The translations under genes and the position numbers were made by a program. From NCBI RefSeq assembly GCF_029868385.1, contig NZ_JARWNX010000018.1, forward strand, positions 27,095-91,094: a DNA stretch of 64,000 bases, written 5' to 3'. This DNA is from Nocardia cyriacigeorgica (GTDB taxonomy: Bacteria; Actinomycetota; Actinomycetes; Mycobacteriales; Mycobacteriaceae). Under the pieces are notes generated by a model. That model did not search any database, had not been told where the DNA came from, and saw only the letters and a program-made list of their open reading frames with translations. This document shows positions 62,603-64,000 of the stretch, piece by piece. Each line of letters begins with the position of its first letter. Positions within the stretch are counted from its first letter, which is position 1.

Positions 62603-62644
62603 TGCCCTCGGCAGGAATCGAACCTGCGGCCTTCTGCTCCGGAG
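62603..62644 (-). mobile_element. tRNA-Arg(CCG) 3' fragment, probable att site of an integrated element
   Basis: Minus-strand sequence runs from the anticodon loop CTCCGGA (62644-62638, anticodon CCG) through the 3' anticodon stem, variable loop and a perfect T-arm (GCAGG TTCGATT CCTGC) to the acceptor strand CGAGGGC and discriminator A (62603). The 5' half is missing: the bases next to the loop (TGTGC) cannot pair as an anticodon stem and no GCCCTCG acceptor strand is found within the next 200 bp. Such 3' half copies are left at the far end of elements that integrate into a tRNA 3' end; here the element would lie to the right. Confidence 0.8.
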
Positions 62645-63049
62645 GCACATTAGTCCTGGTTACGGGGGTATTCCGGGGGTTGCCGACGTCGCGCCACTTG
62701 TTGTCTCTGTATGCGTACGTATGGCTGAGACTGCCGCTGTTGTGTCACCGCTGTGTCACTGACACCTACCGGCTGAGCTGGGGCAACGCTGGCCCTGGTG
62801 GGTGGTGGACTGCGCATGTCGGGGGCTGGCTTCACCGCCTGCCCTTAGGGCCTGCCTTTCGCGCGTAGAGGCTCCGGGGTCAAGGGTGACGGATGTCATC
62901 ACGTAGTGACGCCGTAGGCGCCCTTGAGGCTGGAGGGGCGCGGGAACACAATGTAGGCCACCACTGACCAGGGCCACGCGGCCGGAGGTCGCGCAGTAGT
63001 TCGTTCGGCAAGTCGAGCAGAGGGGAAGGGGGCCGGAGCCCCCATCCGG
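62645..63049. other. Element-side region beside the att site, no clear gene
   Basis: No gene is supported here on either strand. Close to the att core lie TGTGTCAC direct repeats at 62741-62748 and 62752-62759, the second forming the perfect palindrome GTGTCA-C-TGACAC (62753-62765). Short repeated sites at this place are typical of arm-type binding sites for a tyrosine integrase or excisionase. No integrase gene is visible before the window ends. Confidence 0.5.
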
Positions 63050-63202
63050 TCAGTCGGAGGTGCGGGCCTCCCAGTAGGCGGCGTGGCAGGTGGTGCAGAC
63101 GTGGTCGTGTTCGTCGCCGGGCGCGTAGATGGGGAGGGTGCCGGTGGCGGGGTTGGTGCAGTTGGGGGTGGTGCAGGCGGTGGGGTGGATGGTGGCGTTC
63201 AT
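63050..63202 (-). CDS. Small zinc-ribbon-like protein, 50 aa
   Basis: Protein of 50 aa with two cysteine pairs: CTTPNCTNPATG (Cys10, Cys15) and HVCTTCHAAYW (Cys36, Cys39), plus His residues between them (DEHDHVC); it probably binds one zinc ion. Start ATG 63202 follows GAGAGGAACC. Small zinc proteins like this are common in actinobacterial mobile elements; function unknown. A decayed second copy with the same leader lies in inverted orientation at 63450-63560. Confidence 0.7.
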   Translation of the reverse strand: MNATIHPTACTTPNCTNPATGTLPIYAPGDEHDHVCTTCHAAYWEARTSD

Positions 63203-63449
63203 GGTGAGGGTTCCTCTCTGTCCGGGTCGGTGGAATCTGGGCACCGCCCGGACCAGGCCGGACCCGCCCTCGCAATGGCTCGGCGGCCGGGGGTCGCGCG
63301 GCACCCTGACCCGTTGAAGGTCACCGCAGCCTGACGCTGGGACTGTGCCGCGTGACCCCCGGCCGTCGACACCGCTTGGCCGTTGCGAGGGTGGGTCCGG
63401 TCTGGTACGCCATCGGCAGATTCCTCCGGCCCGGACAGAGAGGAACACG

Positions 63450-63560
63450 GTGAACGCCACCAGCCGCCGTCTGCACCACCCCCGGCTGCACCAACCCCGC
63501 CTGGTGACCAACGTGCTATGTGCCCGGCGACGGACACGGCCACGTTTGCACCGGAACGCA
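63450..63560 (+). pseudogene. Decayed copy of the zinc-ribbon gene
   Basis: GTG AAC GCC ACC at 63450 begins like the intact gene (MNAT). After one frame change the sequence reads VCTTPGCTNPAW, then a TGA stop, then PTCYVPGDGHGHVCTG, all corresponding to the intact protein's CTTPNCTNPAT ... YAPGDEHDHVCTT. A one-base shift plus an internal stop make it non-functional as a single protein. Confidence 0.7.
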
Positions 63561-63590
63561 ACCCGGGGCGAGTCCCCACGGCACCTCACC

Positions 63591-64000
63591 GCGGATTCTT
63601 CGACAAGCCCGGCCGAAGACCGGACCACAGCCAGGCCCCACGAACGAGGCCGGCCGATTCGCCGCCGTGCTGCGGGAGAGCAAGCCCGGTAGGGCAGACG
63701 ACGTGCCCAGCACTGCCCGGTCGAATGAGAAGTGCGGCAGAGCTGGCAGTCTCCGTGCTACCCCGTCGCCAAAGTGGATCCGTGATTGCCCAACAGGAGC
63801 CAACCGCGCCTGCGGCGGAGCGCCGCCGACGTGCCGACGCGCCCAGGCGGCGCCCTTCCCAGCCTGGTTGCGCGTCGCTGGGCGGCGGGGGGGGGCCCGC
63901 GGTTGCCGGGGCCCCCACCGCCGTTCGTTCGTGCTGTCCATCCCCCTTGCCGCCGACGGCGTGTCGGGCCGCCCGGTCGGCACGAGCCACACCGCGGCAC
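63591..64000. other. Right-edge region, no gene supported
   Basis: About 410 bp with very high GC, including a G-run of 10 near 63888-63897. Open frames on the minus strand run to the window edge but show no family features. The sequence may be part of the integrated element or its non-coding flank. Confidence 0.4.

Larger units (their letters stand above)
63050..63590. repeat. Large imperfect inverted duplication of the zinc-ribbon gene and its leader
   Basis: The left arm (63050-63304) holds the zinc-ribbon gene and about 100 bp of upstream DNA. The right arm (63345 to about 63590) is its inverted, diverged copy; the leaders share GACAGAGAGGAAC, the GGACCC/GGGTCC blocks, GCCCTCGCAA (GGTTGCGAGGGTGGG-like) and GTGCCGCG(T/C)GACCCCCGG. 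The spacer is about 40 bp (63305-63344). Both copies read outward from the centre. Confidence 0.75.

Noticed and set aside
62598..62720. Complete tRNA-Arg gene
   Set aside because: The anticodon stem cannot form with the flanking bases and there is no 5' acceptor strand or D-arm; only the 3' half is present.
62650..62835. Minus-strand open frame next to the att core as an integrase C-terminus
   Set aside because: Its translation has no tyrosine-recombinase motifs (no R-H-R-Y pattern) and is very short.

Overview
The window is high-GC actinobacterial DNA, most likely from Nocardia or a close mycolic-acid-containing relative. The first 16 kb carries biotin carboxylase AccA3, rhodanese SseA, Maf, AccE5, AccD5, BirA, a PH-domain membrane protein, GtrA, PurK, PurE and an acyl-CoA dehydrogenase. 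From memory this resembles the accA3 to fadE25 block of Mycobacterium tuberculosis. Mycothiol-dependent isomerase-type proteins, an F420-type luciferase-like oxidoreductase and a deazaflavin-dependent reductase fit the same group.

Layout. 1-7 kb: acyl-CoA carboxylase and biotin loading (accA3 runs off the left edge). 7-12.3 kb: PH-domain protein, a two-component system, GtrA and purKE. 12.5-15.9 kb: an atypical cytochrome P450, a TetR regulator, paired palindromes and fadE25 with a strong terminator. 16-19.2 kb: a small accessory cluster with a two-module cysteine-rich protein, a sigma-like HTH protein joined to an unassigned domain, a PP2C-like protein with a duplicated 3' end, and an SRPBCC-like gene broken by a stop codon. 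Shared sequence motifs lie at both ends of this cluster. 19.3-25.2 kb: serine hydrolase, acetyltransferase, FAD-linked oxidase, GtrA, peptidase E, mycothiol isomerase-like and HIT proteins. 25.6-28.5 kb: proton-translocating transhydrogenase pntAA-pntAB-pntB. 28.5-37.6 kb: mixed regulators (TetR, AraC, Lrp) and single enzymes.

38.3-41.9 kb: branched-chain 2-oxoacid dehydrogenase (E1 alpha, E1 beta, E2). 42-50.4 kb: an intact rhodanese, a secreted HNH nuclease-like lipoprotein, a SNF2 helicase with SWIM partner, an amidohydrolase and a DUF2157 membrane protein. 50.4-57.2 kb: TetR/Dabb pair, then a five-gene valine catabolism operon (mmsA, acyl-CoA dehydrogenase, 3-hydroxyisobutyryl-CoA hydrolase, mmsB, echA8). 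The oxoacid dehydrogenase and this operon together cover valine breakdown from oxoacid to methylmalonate semialdehyde and beyond. 57-62.6 kb: Hsp70-like membrane protein, MarR, tRNA-Cys, metallophosphoesterase, a PYGQQ-repeat membrane protein and a UROD/MetE-like protein.

At 62.60-62.64 kb a 3' fragment of a tRNA-Arg(CCG) gene on the minus strand, still followed by its terminator, looks like the attachment-site scar of an integrated element. That element would extend rightwards out of the window. The DNA beyond it is different: few genes and a roughly 250-bp inverted duplication of a small zinc-ribbon gene, one copy intact and one decayed.

The points most worth a second look are the 16-19 kb cluster with its shared motifs, the tRNA-Arg scar with its inverted duplication, the SseA homologue lacking its catalytic cysteine, and the P450 lacking the ExxR motif. 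No CRISPR array, rRNA gene or recognisable transposase was seen.
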